Positions 10,439 through 22,326 are shown, counted from the first letter of the stretch. The stretch is 64,000 nt of DNA from Kalaharituber pfeilii (GCA_015179045.1 WHUZ01000038.1:434001-498000), one strand, 5' to 3'. Program-made: numbers and translations. The notes: a model not told the origin generated them from the sequence alone.

Positions 10439-10831
10439 ACTTTGGCACCAGGGCCAATATGCTATGTTGGATGCGATGTTGAGGGTAAGAGTCGATATCC
10501 TGTATCAGCAATAGATGTTATAGTCCAGATACTTCTAACTAATAAGTCTCGAGGATCCAATCCTCCGGTCGTGTGCCCGTATCCGGCAGAGTTCAAATAG
10601 CAGCTCTTGGTGGTGGCCATCTAGGCGTATGCTGCTTCGGCCATAACAGATAGTCGCGAACTGATCTTTGAAACAGCAGCTGCGACACATGGCCATCGCA
10701 TACAGATTCTCCCTAATACGCAGGAACCTAATCTTGCTAGGAAGGCCAAGTAGGTCAGCACTGCAGCTATTCTATTCTTTGCGTGTAAACAGGAGTGAAA
10801 ACTTACCTTAGCAGCCGTCAATTTCTATCTT

Positions 10832-11462
10832 TTTTTTTTTTTTTTTTTTATATATCAATACTCGCAGGCCGCCCTACGAGCTATGGCGAGGGTCTTTATT
10901 AAAGAAAGTGAAGAAAAGAAAAGCCTCAACTAAATACATGTAGTACCCGCGGTGATCCTACGTGATGCGGGACAATAACTCCCTCAGAGGGCCAGTCTGT
11001 CCGTCCTACTTCCGTCCCCTGTCCCATTCGTACTGGTCCGCTCTCAACCAACGTCCTCCAAGTCTCACTTTCTCCACCTCAGTCGGCTCCTCCAGGTAAA
11101 CAACCACCGAACTGGTCTTCTTTCCTTCCTCGACCAGTCTTGTCTTCGGTCTGAGCCAGCGAATCCCTACCGTCTTCCCTATCTTGTTGCTTGCCTCCAA
11201 CCACTTTCGAACCTTGCCCAAGTCCTTCCTTAGGGCAATGCCGTGTACGACGATGCCATGTACGGGGGTGGTGGCATCGGGAGTGGTGGATTTTGTCTTG
11301 GGGATTCGGGGAGGGGCGCTGGAGTTTTTGGTGGGGCCTGGGGATGGGCCGGGGGTCTGTGGGCTTGTGGGGGGTTGGGGGTTTTTCCCCTTTAATTGAC
11401 TTTCGAAGGCTGCTTCTTGACTCGGCAGCCTTTGTCTCTTCGAGGTGGGGGGGGGGGGTTTT
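10832..11462 (-). mobile_element. Gag-only LINE-A derivative (half-LINE)
   Basis: The 631-bp insert is bounded by the 12-bp duplication AATTTCTATCTT (10820-10831 and 11463-11474). Read on the minus strand it encodes part of a LINE ORF1 (gag): PVHGIVVHGIALRKDLGKV, then VGIRWLRPKTRLVEEGKK and TSSVVVYLEE, ending LGGRWLRADQYEWDRGRK (best frame 11221-11006 and upstream). It then passes straight into a roughly 110-bp 3' UTR, the A hairpin (10853-10890) and poly(A). There is no endonuclease, RT or RNase H. A second copy with the same gag-to-UTR junction type lies at 28814. This resembles the mammalian HAL1 design, an inference from structure only. Confidence 0.85.
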
Positions 11463-11963
11463 AATTTCTATCTTGGAACGCAACGGGAGAGTTAATACCG
11501 TGTTAGGAATAGGGAGGTGAGTTGAGATATACCCGAAATGGGTTCTTTCATCTTGTGCATCCAATTCCTCTGGCATTTTAATCTAGTCAATGTCCGAAAT
11601 CAGCCAGAGACTCTTCAAGTTTGTGGAAATTATCAAGTTTGTTTACTTTTTTCTGCCTCTTGTTCTTCGTGCTTTTCAGTTTCTTATTTTTTTATTTCTT
11701 TTTCGTTTTTGCGTTTCTGTTACTGTATTTTATGGCGAGAAAGTACGTAATAAGCGGTCACTTAGGGTAGTTCGAGACTGGCAAGCGCAACACATCCAGA
11801 TTAACTGAGCATCCGAAAGCAGTACACCGAAAGCATGATAGACAAACTTACTGATACTTGTGAAATATTCAATCATGACTTCTTGAGCAGATTGATTTAT
11901 CGTGGACGAGGAAAGCAGTTTCCACATTACCGCCATACTATTTGATAGATTCCTACCTTGACC

Positions 11964-12141
11964 CAGTGTTCCCAACCGGCCAGGCCTGAAACCGCCAGGG
12001 GCGGCCCCGGCGGAGCTTTTGATGGCCTGGGCCGGACTGAAACATTCAAGGGGCCTGGACCGCCCAGGCCTAGATTTTTACGGTCCAGGCCGGCCCCGGC
12101 CGTAACCTTGGCCGAGCCTGGCCAGCCCGTTGGGAACACCG
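11964..12141. mobile_element. GC-rich hAT-type MITE
   Basis: The 178-bp element has inverted ends CAGTGTTCCCAAC and its near-complement GTTGGGAACACCG. It is flanked by the 8-bp duplication CCTTGACC (11956-11963 and 12142-12149). Eight-base duplications and CA-GTG...TTCCCAA ends are typical of hAT elements. The interior is unusually GC-rich and itself palindromic (GGCC-rich), with no coding capacity. Confidence 0.88.
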
Positions 12142-12150
12142 CCTTGACCC

Positions 12151-12240
12151 GGGTATATGGGTCCCGGCTTTAGATCGGTAGCCTGTATGCGGGGTTACGT
12201 GACTTCCTACCTCCCCGCAAAAAGGAAAGAAAGAAAGAAA
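12151..12240 (+). repeat. Family-D tail repeat
   Basis: The stretch ATATGGGTCC...TAGCCTGTATGCGGGGTTACGTGAC followed by a purine-rich end recurs at 39877 and 40664. Its last part (GCGGGGTTACGTGA) is shared with LINE-B tails, so D may be a LINE-B relative with a different hairpin. Confidence 0.6.
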
Positions 12241-12932
12241 GCAGCATAGCACGTCCGGGCTGCTAGTCCCAAAGTACTGAATTGTCAAGTTCTAATCTGA
12301 CCGCTAAATAAGCTAGGACTCTTTGTTCCTAGTGTGCCGAGAGTCGAAACCATAATTATCTGTAGGTATATTGAGTAGCAGCATATCAGTCACAACTGTT
12401 CCCATGAACCCCATGCAAACATCAAGCGCGGGAAATGTTACCACTTGGTGCCAAATCAACCCAACTGAACATGCACCTTTGCGCAGTAGAGGGACCCTTA
12501 TTGTTGCTTATTTTTCTGTATCTCTCGACTTTTTGAGTGGAACCAGTGTCAACGTTGAAATATTCTTTATCATGAGCATTGCCGCTATGCCCGGACCGAC
12601 GGAGATACCTCTCTTTGTGATTTCTTAACCTTCATCTTCCTCCCCTCAAAACTTATCTCCTTCCTGCTCCTCGCTCTGCAGCCTCGCCCAAAATATCCAC
12701 ATTCGAACCTGTAAGAAAATTTCGTTTTGGCGTGTCCCGTCATTAGATCTTCTGCGTTCACCATCCTCTCTTTCTTTGCTCGTATCATCTGCAATTGCGA
12801 TATGGAATCATGTTTGGCGTGTTGGAGGTTCTGCGCTGGCGGATTGTAGGATTGCATCGAGCTGGGGGGTTAGAAAGGACGGGGGTGCCCCGGTTGGGTG
12901 CAGGAGGCAGCGCAGGCGTACCCGGAGTATCC

Positions 12933-13241
12933 TGTTGGAAACCATGACTAGCTAAGGTGTACGACCCGAGAGCTCAGCAGAAACGTCCAGTTGGATATCA
13001 AATAACCGATCGGACATGATGGGTCGATCTCATCGAAGTTGACTTATACTGCCAATTGTCAGTGGGGGGCCGTGCATCCTCCATACACTTAGCTATCACG
13101 GTATATTGCCTTGTATGCAATTTCGTGTTTTGTATTTCTCTGTGTATTTATATGGGTCTGGAAGCGTGGTCTTGTATTAGATGATTCATCAAGGAATTCA
13201 ACCTTACCGTATGCCTTATTACCACCCTATATTATACCACA
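12933..13241 (+). mobile_element. Solo LTR, TGTTGGAAACCA type
   Basis: The 309-bp element runs from TGTTGGAAACCA to ATTATACCACA and is flanked by TATCC on both sides (12928-12932 and 13242-13246). A diverged relative starts at 34951 and shares the block GACCGATCGGACATGAT. The internal region of the element was not found, so this is a solo LTR. Confidence 0.72.
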
Positions 13242-13359
13242 TATCCAGAGCTATTAAACTTGACGATCCGGAGAGCGTGGCGAAAACGTATGAAACTGCC
13301 GACTAAAAAATGATGTAGCTGCAGATTAGCATAACAGAGAAGGAGATAGCCAGGCGGAC

Positions 13360-13594
13360 TGGAGGCGCTATCCCGACCACCGGGGACCAACGAAGGAGAA
13401 GGGGACCCAGTGGCGGAGCTCATGAGGTGGATGGAACGCTAGGGGGTTTCTTACCCGCGCCATTTAGACTCATATTTTCATTTTAATTCTATCTCTCTTA
13501 GCTTTCCCTCTTTTCTCCTTTCCCTTTTATTTTCTTTGCACCTAATCTCGCTTTAGCCCATAGGGCGGCACACGAGTAATGATTAAAAAAAAAA
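13360..13594 (+). mobile_element. LINE-A 3' fragment
   Basis: The frame GDPVAELMRWMER then stop (about 13402-13442) parallels the LINE-A C-terminus VRDTLVAMLAWAGRE at 6670-6717. A T-rich 3' UTR follows, then the A hairpin (CTCGCTTTAGCCC...CACGAG) and poly(A) at 13541-13594. The 5' boundary is estimated. Confidence 0.65.
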
Positions 13595-14421
13595 CAAAGA
13601 AGGTTAGTATAACCTAGGGGCGTTAGTATATTGATGACGGCAATAGCGGATGATGTGCATACTGTATTATTATTAGCAATAGTAACTTATGTCTTCACCA
13701 GCTTGCGGTGGAAAATGGACCTTGAATGCTGTGTTTTGCATAGAAAATCAGCATTCGGTTTGGTGGCTGTTAATTCACTTGGAACTAAGGCCACCCCCGT
13801 ATAGTAATTTTCAGAACAATTGCAAATCGCGGACAACCCTCAGGAAGGCATCGCCGCTTTAGGAAGAATTGAAATTCAGCTGCGATTCGCGAGATACGGG
13901 CAAGAATATCTTTTGAGGTTGCATTATGAGATAGTGGTGCGGGTCCAGTGGAGGTCAAGGTTGCCTTTTTGGCCATCGGGTTGAGCCGAGACGAGGCTCT
14001 GCCAAGACCCTACGCAAGAGCATGATATGTAGCCTGCCCGGAGTCATCCCGATCTAATCATGTTGACTGAAAAGGTACGTTTAGTCCTTTTACCCACCTG
14101 AGCAACAGTTTCCGAGAAGATGCTGACTTCTGCCATACAAATATCGCTTTCACCGGATTCTGAAATCTCTCCCGAGTTCACGCTCTCGTGAACTGTACTC
14201 AGGATCAACCGAACCGAAAGGGTGGCAACATAAAGTCAGATCAGATGCGGTCGCACAAAATCCTATGGCCTGCCAATACTCCTCCTTTGCTTGAGAGCGC
14301 CTTGGCGAAAACCTTATAAGGCTTCTAAAGCTACCAAAGAGGTAAACTTGCCCGGTCATAAAAAAGCCATGTGCGACATATACTGCACATAATTGACAAG
14401 GAAAAAATTAAGCGTTGGCTT

Positions 14422-14474
14422 GGCATGCGCAATATCCTCACAGGGGCAGTCTCCCCAAGAATATTGCGCATGCC
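14422..14474. repeat. Inverted repeat, 14-bp arms
   Basis: GGCATGCGCAATAT at 14422 is reverse-complemented at the right end, with a loop of about 25 nt that itself contains GGGG...CCCC. No duplication or homologous copy is seen elsewhere in the window. Confidence 0.75.
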
Positions 14475-14776
14475 CTTCGTCGCCTTTCAGACAATGTTGA
14501 AAATTAAGGCTTCAATAAACTTGTCATAACAACAGCTATGAGTTCTTCAATTTACTGGAGTTGCGCCCAAATCAGTCTTGTTTCTGTCGCAAAGACGCCT
14601 GGGGGATGGTTCCCCTTGACGTCGCCTGGCTACTTTCTATTAGGATACATTACTGGTGAGCTCCAATGAAAACGGCATATGTTTACAAGGTACTAATTCT
14701 TCCGATGAAATATTTATTTGGTTTTTTGATTGCGCGCACGCGTTAACAGTTGCGGATGTTCTCTTGAAATGATCGC

Positions 14777-15650
14777 TTGGATTTACTTGGAAGCCGGATT
14801 ACATATCACTCGAAAATAAAATGCTTTTTTCGCTGCAGTGTCCCGTCGTGGCTTGAGACTACGTCGGTGCTATATTTGGGTTGTGCTGTACTGAGGGTCG
14901 AAAGGATGCTTGGGCCGATTGGCAGAATGCCACGTGATGAGGCTGTAGAGACTGCTATAGGGAAGGTTGAGCGGACAGACAGTGGAGAGATGGACAGCCT
15001 GTACATAACTCAAAGACAAGCTTCACCAAATTCAACGAAGCAAGGATTGTGGACGCCGGACGACAGGGATCAGTTGCAGCCCATGACGAAGAATGCGACT
15101 CGTTCCCCAGATTACGCACCATCTGCTCCATGCGAGATGCGGATGCGCATTTCGGCTCAGCGATGCATATGAGCTGCCGAATCTTTTTATTTTGCGTGGC
15201 TTGCTTGTCACAGCCACATGCCTTCCCGGTGACGCGCCGGCACAACACGCAAGTACGCTTCCGCTTTGGTCGGTGCTGTGTGACTCCCACCTGCTGTAGT
15301 TAATGACTCTTCAGATCCCTGCCCGCTGCACCTGACATCCTTGGCGAGGTCATTCCAGCGTATCACGGCTGTAGCCCTGTGACCCCGCTCCGAGGAATGA
15401 TGACCGCGCCTTGGCGTACATGATGCGCCGATGCGAGATGGTTATCTTGCGGCGATGCCCCGCTGAATTTGTGCTCTTTATCTCTTGCGCTTTCTTTCTC
15501 CGCTGCTTGATTGCTTTTCAGTGGAATACGTGCGCGAAACCATCTAGGACGGAAGAACGCAAAAACGACGATTGTATAACCTTGGAAGACATTTAGAAAT
15601 ATAAACACCCGTACTCTCCCGACAAGAATCGCAAAGTTCAATTCACTTAA
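14777..15650. other. Intergenic, no supported gene
   Basis: Overlapping frames on both strands (longest 131 codons) have no recognisable domain. A minus-strand frame with RTCVLCRRVTGKACGCD is Cys-rich but short. The stretch may hold the promoter of the gene starting at 15737. Confidence 0.4.
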
Positions 15651-15736
15651 AGGCCTATTTTAATCACAATTACCCAAACCGCCTAACCCGCACGGGAAGA
15701 ATCGCAGACCTTAACCATTGGTGCGTACAACTGGAA

Positions 15737-17344
15737 ATGTCACCTGCTCACCGCACAGCCTCGCGCACTCGTGCAAGTCTTCGCTCCCGCGATCCGACGA
15801 CTGGACGATTTTTACCTTCGACGCCGACGCACTCACGGAAGAACTCCAGCGCGTGGGACCTCAACAACGATAACGACGATAACGACGATAACGACTGGGC
15901 GAGCGGTACAGGTTCGTGCGCGTGGGATTTAGGCAGCGGGTGGAAACTCGAGGGAGGCGATAGTCAGGCGGACCGCGAAGGGGAGGATCATCACATTGGT
16001 ATGGACAGTTTTGCGAGTACGCAAGACACGCAATCGAGCGTATACGAAACGCCTTCTGAGACACCGAGAAGCTCGTTTCCACCAAGACTTGGCTGGTGGC
16101 AGAGTCCTTCGAGTTCGCAAAACTGGGACGACGACCTTTGTGCGACTCAGAAGGATGCAGAGGACGATTATGACGAGGGGGAGAAGTCGGAGTTGGAGGA
16201 AGGCGAAGTGGAAGAAAGTGATACCCCGAGTGTGAGGTTGCGAAGGAAGATGCAGATTGCTCGAGAGGAGCAGGAGGCCACGTGGGCGTGGGGGCCGGCA
16301 GTGAAAGTGAAAGAAGAGCCTGGGTCCTACGAAGGTGGCTCTGTGGCTGGTAGCTGGTTTGGAGATGTTGACTTGAGGATCGGGACTCAAGAGGAGAGTC
16401 AGGTTCAGAGCGTGTACGGAACTGGTGCTAGCTTGTTTTTGCCTACACCAGACTCGTCAATGTCGCAAGAATCGTTTTATGCCGGTAGGATGCGGTACAG
16501 GGCTGGGCAAGCAAGGGATCACGGATTTGATGGGACGAGAACACCGACAAGAGAAGACTATGCTCGGGGGCGGGGACGCCAAATCACGAGGGGGCGCAGG
16601 AGGTGGCGCGAGAGGCATGAATGTCAATGCGATTACTGTGCAGCTAGAATATGGGTGCGGGTGAGAAGGTGGATTGGGAGGGGCCTGGATGCGGTGAGAT
16701 GGGTGGGTGGTACGTTAATGATGCGTGTAGATGAGAGAGGGGAGATGGGAAAAGTGGTAGCGGGGCTGCGGGTCGGGATGTTGGGCGTTGCGATGTGTTT
16801 GGTAATGTAAGTCTTTCTCTGCGTTTTGAACTTTCGTTCATGATTAATTTTTGGGACTAATATGTGGTATAGAATGTTACTTCTTACGGTGATGCACAAC
16901 AACTATCTACACCTCGCACAACAAGCCAAGCTCCGGTCCCAGCTCCCCGAAGGCTTCGAAGCCTACAAAATCCAAGCCCAGAAACAGCACCTCTTTGCGC
17001 AGTTCCAGCAGGCGGTTGAAAAGGATCCCGACACACAGCCGTACATTGTCAAGACGCAGATAGAGCGCGAAACGGGGTACGAGATAGACAGAGAGCGGGA
17101 AGAGGCGGTGGCCGGCAAGGGCGGGTGGAGAGGGTGGTTGGGGAGGACAGAGAGAAGGCTGGCGAGGTGGATGAGGGATTGGGGCATGGAGTGGGACGGG
17201 GATGAGAGGACGACGAAGGAGATTTTGGAGGATATAATATATGGGAGGAGGAGGCGGAGGTGGAGGGGTATTGTGGATCTAGAAGATAGAGAGATGGGCG
17301 AGGAGGGCGAAACAGTTAGGGTGGAGATGGCAAGGATGGAATGA
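15737..17344 (+). CDS. Uncharacterised 513-aa protein, two exons
   Basis: Exons 15737-16806 and 16873-17344 join in frame across a 66-bp intron (GTAAGT donor, GGTATAG acceptor), giving 513 residues. Function unknown. The N-terminal half is Ser/Arg/Asp-rich and includes an NDDNDDNDW repeat coded by a GATAACGAC microsatellite (about 15865-15895). A stretch of acidic residues EGEKSELEEGEVEESD lies near residue 155. Around the exon junction a hydrophobic segment VGMLGVAMCLVIMLLLTV could be one membrane helix. The C-terminal exon is ordered and charged: EGFEAYKIQAQKQHLFAQF, then Arg-rich GRRRRRWRGIVDLED. Just before the putative membrane segment lies CQCDYCAARIWV. The two-exon model rests on reading-frame continuity, not on transcript data. 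Confidence 0.75.
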
Positions 17345-18962
17345 GCGTGGGTATGCGGTATTACATTTTTTTGTTCTTTCTTTTTTTGCTTTTATTTTAC
17401 AGCTCCTTTTTCTATTTACCCCGACGTTTTTCTTGCATGCCTGCAGTATGTTCTGATACTATCTATTCTCGTCCCCACATCAATCTTAGAACCCTTTTTC
17501 GAGATTTCGGAACATTTAACTTTTCATTTGGTCTCTTTTCCCCCCTTTCTTTTGCTTACTTAGCCCATATAGTTCTTTCCTATATATAGTTTTTGTTATT
17601 TAGTATATATCACAACGTAGCTTTTATTTTTCTTTCCCCTAGCTTTTTCTAGCTTTTGTAACACTGCATCTCCTATCTTCGATTTTTTTTTTTTTCGCCT
17701 TCTGCATAAAGCTAAACAGATAAAAAAAAAAAACTGCCCCGAAAAAGGTCTCAAGTTTCATCGTTTTTTTTTGTTTTTTTTTAAGAAACGCAAATATCCT
17801 AATTAGCGTGGGCTGTATTCCAAAAAAAAATTTTTAGCTTTTTTTTGCACTCTGGCTTATAAAGTATATACATAGCACGTCGGGGTTTCTTGAATATAAA
17901 AAGGTTGGTATAGCTCCCACGAGTACGTTCATAACCTTTATACCGTCTGAGGCCCGCATATATGGCGTAAGCTTAGAAGAGTACCCCCTCCGTCCTTCCA
18001 TAAACGGAAATATCGAGGCTATACAGCAGGACTTACTGCAAAGCTCACTGCTCTCCTCCTCCTCCTCCGACATCTCCTCTTGTGCCTGTTTCTAATTTCT
18101 CGCTCAGCTTTGGGTCCCTATGCTCATGAACTTTCGAATCAAATGTTCCTCCTGTCCTTCATGTGTGGCCGTCACCCGAGAGCCCAAAGGCTATAGCCTG
18201 GTGTTCTTACAGAAAATACGACCGATAGACGCTCTATAGAGCTGGCATACGTTGACTAAGTCTGACCTTTGCTTTCCACAAAACGGGACATATGGTTCCG
18301 AGAGATAGTCTCGGACAAGACAGCTTGCACACCTCCCCTCAAAATAATATGGAACTATGACCTGCTTGGTTATGAGGCACGAAGAGCTATAGCTCACTGT
18401 CTTCATAGCTTACTGTTCACGGATTCAGGGGAAGTTTCCAGTATTTCAAGCAAAAAATAAAAGTTGATTGAGGCTAGAGCCAAATTCAGAAACGACAACT
18501 ATTTATCTCGGAACGACAAGAAAAAAGAAACTCAAGACCATGTTGTGATGGCTGGGACCAGGGTAGTAAACCTAAAAAGAAACAGTACAAATGGGTCAAG
18601 GAAGAGCCATGGTGTTGAACCATGAAGAACACAGACCGTGTGAAGAGGGTATTTGACATGCAGGCTAAGATACAAGACATTCAGATATACCACCTATCAC
18701 GATCGTCGACACCTGGAACGCTGAATTATAAAGACAGAAACCGAGAAACATGCACACCGGGTAACCTATGAAGATGAAACGACTTTTGAGGGAGAGAAAT
18801 GCAAAGATGACAAGGGGAGGAATTAAAAAGCTAAGCCAATTATTAGAAAAATTCATAAAACAAAACAGAAACTTTTTGTTTTTCCGAAACAACTTTCCAC
18901 CACTTCAAACCGTTAAGATACAACCGTTTTTACTGATAGAAAAGAGAGATAGCAGGCAAGGC
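17345..18962. other. Intergenic, T-rich then mixed, no gene
   Basis: From 17345 to 17830 the plus strand is rich in T runs, consistent with a 3' UTR and terminator region. The remaining 1.1 kb has only short frames (under 116 codons) without recognisable domains. No LINE tail was found. Confidence 0.5.
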
Positions 18963-20748
18963 CTATCCCTCGTACTCCTCGTCATCATCGTCAAAGGTCT
19001 TGCTCATCCTCTTCACCCAGGCCTTCATTTTGTACTTGGCGTTCTTCATATCTCCTTTTGTCGGGCTTGGAGGTCCTCGCTGAGCATTTGTTTTCACTGC
19101 GGTACCGTAAGATGAATAAGTCGTAGCTGGAGTATCACTGAATCTATATGTATTGGGTTCAGGCATATGTGAAGGGAATGACGGCTTTGCGGGGCTATGC
19201 GCAGGATTGTTGGCCCTGATATTTTCGGCTGCTGAACGCGGCGGCGTAAGAGGTTCGTTAACTTCAAGACTGATATTGTCGGTATCAGAGATAGCATTCT
19301 CAACGGAAGAGCGGGGTGTATCCGCTTCCTTTTCTCGCTCTGGCCTCTCGAAAGCGGCATTGCTCAGAATAAAGATTTTTTCACCAGTAACAGAGTCTCT
19401 GCGACGGAAATCAGGAACAGGTTTCCAGATAAGCCCGACGGATTCAGCTGCCCCGGGGGCAAGAATAAACCACGGCTTTTCTGTAGCAGGATTTTCTTCC
19501 TCGGGCGCATCCTTGGCCTGAGTTTCATCTTGGACACCAGCCTGGTTGCTTTGAACATCATTGTCTCCAACCTCTGATCGAAGCGGGGAAGCTCCAATGT
19601 CTGCCTCCAATACATCGTCTCCATCGGAGAAACTGAATTTTCTACCTGTTGCTTGATTACCAGGAGGCGTTCTCAATACACGTGTATCAACATTGGTATT
19701 TGCAGCTTCATTGCAATTAGCTTTATCCAAGGTTATCAACGACAGTCCAGGGATGGATGGAGTACTTACAGTGAATGGTTTCAAGTGCAGGAAACATAAC
19801 TGGGCTTTCATTCTTTTTGCATGGAGACTCGTTACGTTTAACAGGGCTAGCACTTCGGCTGCGAGATTTAATTGACTCCGAATCTTTCTCTGCAACCACA
19901 CCCTTCTTGGACACGATGCCAACCAAAGCTGCTTTCATTCTCCTCAAAGGCGGTATTCGTTCTTCGTTCATCCTGGACACATTACCTGCTGTCCTGAAGG
20001 CAGGAACAAGCTGAGCCCTCTTGGCTGGACTTCCTTGTGCACTGCCGTCGTTTGTATTCAAAGTGGTAACGGTGCTGCCGGTAGCCGCTGGTGTCAGCTG
20101 AGCAAGCAGACTTGGTGTCAAAGACGTTACTGGGTGGATGGGATCATGGTCAGAATATGCAAAGTTCGGGGGCGGAAGCGGATAATGACTGGCAAAATCA
20201 GAAGGCTTAATTGGAGTTCTGCGCCTATGAAGGCTGCGGGGCCCCGTGCTGTTATTACCAGGAGATGTTATAGAAGCCGTAGTGGGGCAACCGGTATTTG
20301 TATCACACTTAACTGGGGACCTAGAACGTGAAGTAGCAGAGAAGTGGGTTCGGCGAAGCTGTGGAGTGGCCGGGAGTCCAGCCGAAGCTGTTTGAACTGT
20401 GGATTGAGTGCCAGAGTTACTGGAGGAAGCTTGGGAACGCAAAGAAGCGGGTTCAGTCATTGCAGCAACAGTGCAAGGGTCAGAAAGCCCGGACTGCTCA
20501 TGCACATTATGATTTGACTGTGCTGGTCCCACTGCAGCTGCTGGAGGAACATTCGGAGGTGCTTGGACTTCATCTTCTCTCACTGGAGTCGCAGGACGAA
20601 GTTCGGAAACATTATTGTCATCAACTTCTTCTCCAGGAGTCGCAGGACGAATTTCAGAAACATAATTGTCATCAACTTCTCCTCCAGGACGGTTCTGTTG
20701 TCTGTTTGCATCAAGCCGCTCCCGCAATCTTTCTTGAATCCTTTGCAT
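18963..20748 (-). CDS. Ser/Thr/Pro-rich protein of unknown function, two or more exons
   Basis: The two exons seen are 20748-19770 and 19720-18963, joined by a 49-bp intron (GTAAGT donor, branch-like TTGATAAC, ATAAAG acceptor) that keeps frame. The 5' end is unresolved: the frame stays open to about 21075 and an upstream exon is likely; 20748 is the first Met in the confident part. Residues near the start carry a tandem 17-residue repeat (EVDDN-Y/N-VSE-I/L-RPATP). The middle is Ser/Pro-rich with HYPLPPPNFAYSDHDP and RSRSRSASPVKR. The C-terminal exon contains PWFILAPGAAESVGLIW and FILSNAAFERPER, and ends MKAWVKRMSKTFDDDDEEY, a basic helix followed by an acidic tail. Probably cytosolic or nuclear; no signal peptide is seen. 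Confidence 0.7.
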
Positions 20749-21420
20749 AGCGATGCTCGCCTCGCTCTCGTTTGAAGCATTTGTGTAAAAGCTATAAACG
20801 TCGTTACTTGCATTGGTGGCAGCTCCATCCGCAGTGTCCCGTTGACCTTGTCCAAAACGTTGACGGATCTTACAGCGTTGGAGGACATAACAGCATCTAA
20901 GTAATTTGGGAGAGGGAATTGTTAGCTGGTTTCTCAAATACGAATGTATTTTAACTTGGAAAGAAATGGCATTTGAAGCAGTAGGATTTAGGTATTTTGA
21001 ACGTGCAATGTGCGTATACTGCATATAGCAACAAATTGATCTCGAAGGCCACAGAGACAAAGCATCGTACTCCAATCAGCAAGACAAAGCCGAGATATTT
21101 GTAAGCGCACGTACTCCAAGATGGGTTGTATAAAACTGGGTCAGAGGAGAAAATTTTTTCTCTTCTTCTCCATTCTTCTTCCCCTCTTTTCTTCACACCA
21201 CACAAGAGTGAGGACCGAATACTATAGTCTCAGCGCCCACAACATGATATTCCCAATGCCCCAAGAACACGAAGAACACAAACATATATCCACATAAAGG
21301 ATATCGAAGTACATGTATACCACTGCATGCACCCGAACTCCAATGCCTGGGGCGCAAGGTATGATTCCTGTTACGACTCTCAGGAATGAAGAAGCAAACC
21401 ATCACCCTCATCCTTTACCC

Positions 21421-21660
21421 CTCTTGCCTCCTTGTGAGTTTGCGGTCTTCCACTGCAAATTCATGAGGATGACGACGCCTTCCTCCGACTCATTCGTCGT
21501 TCCACCTGCCTCCTCATGAGTTTGCGGTCTTCCACTGCAAATTCATCAGGAGGACGGTGCCTGCGTCCGAACAATGCTTTGTCCCTCTTGCCTCTCATGA
21601 GTTTGCGGTCTTCCACTGCAAATTCATGAGGAGGACGACGCCTCCAATCGAATCAGGTGG
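21421..21660. repeat. Three-copy 82-bp minisatellite
   Basis: The core GAGTTTGCGGTCTTCCACTG followed by CAAATTCATGAGG starts at 21436, 21518 and 21599. Each core is an imperfect hairpin (ATGAGTTTGC pairing with GCAAATTCAT). The third copy overlaps the coding 3' end of the membrane protein gene. Confidence 0.9.
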
Positions 21661-22326
21661 GTTAGGGGTCTGGAGCACACAAGATCTCCTGCCTCTGCTT
21701 CGTGACACGAACTCGACGGAAAAAAAGTTTTCTTCTGTGTGTTGAAGGCCTGAACTGCGTGGTACGCACATCGCAAAAGGTGCACCAGCAGCAGCAAAGC
21801 CAACAACATCGACGACCACACTCACAATACAAAACATAATGAAGGTATGTAAACTGATCAAGATTTTCCAAGTCGTTTGATGAAAAACAGAATTAAAATC
21901 AAGACAGGACAGCAAAAAAGAGAAAAAAAATTTCACTTACAACGCGAGCCCTGAACCCACCAGGAGCAAGACCCCAAAGATAATGCCAACAATCTTGGCA
22001 CGTTGGGCTTCATGTGGTAAGTAAGTCACATCGTAATTGTTCCCATGTTCAGCTCTGATTCCAAGTGTAGGGCGGAGTGAGGCAGAAACGGTCATGGCGA
22101 CTGTGCCCGTTTCGGAAGAAGTGGGTTTGTAGTGGATGCTTGTGGGGGAGAGAGTTGGACGGACGTGTTTCTGTGAGGTATGTGATAGTGATAAGTATTA
22201 GCGAATGTTTCTTCTAATTGAAAGTGAGTATAGGGGAAAACTTACGGCCACGAAGGCAGTTACTGTCGTGGCTACCTGAGTACGAGTTGGCGTTTCAAGG
22301 CCAGAGACCAAAGGTCCAGGTGCCAT
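21595..22326 (-). CDS. Single-pass membrane protein, 178 aa, three exons
   Basis: Exons 22326-22246, 22170-21941 and 21820-21595 add to 179 codons and keep frame. Introns are 75 bp (GTAAGT, CACAG) and 120 bp (GTAAGT, GTGAG). The product starts MAPGPLVSGLETPTRTQ, has a Ser/Thr-rich presumed outer region (TLSPTSIHYKPTSSETG), then a hydrophobic helix IVGIIFGVLLLVGSGLAL near residue 85-102. This layout recalls fungal single-pass surface or cell-wall-sensing proteins, but no family is recognised. If the second intron is retained, translation stops right after the helix, giving about 103 aa. The last residues (VVLLMNLQWKTANS) are coded by a minisatellite unit. The second acceptor is the least certain part. 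Confidence 0.6.

Noticed and set aside
21421..21660. Regularly spaced repeats considered as a CRISPR array.
   Set aside because: Only three units, the whole 82-bp unit is repeated rather than unique spacers, and the context is a eukaryotic genome.
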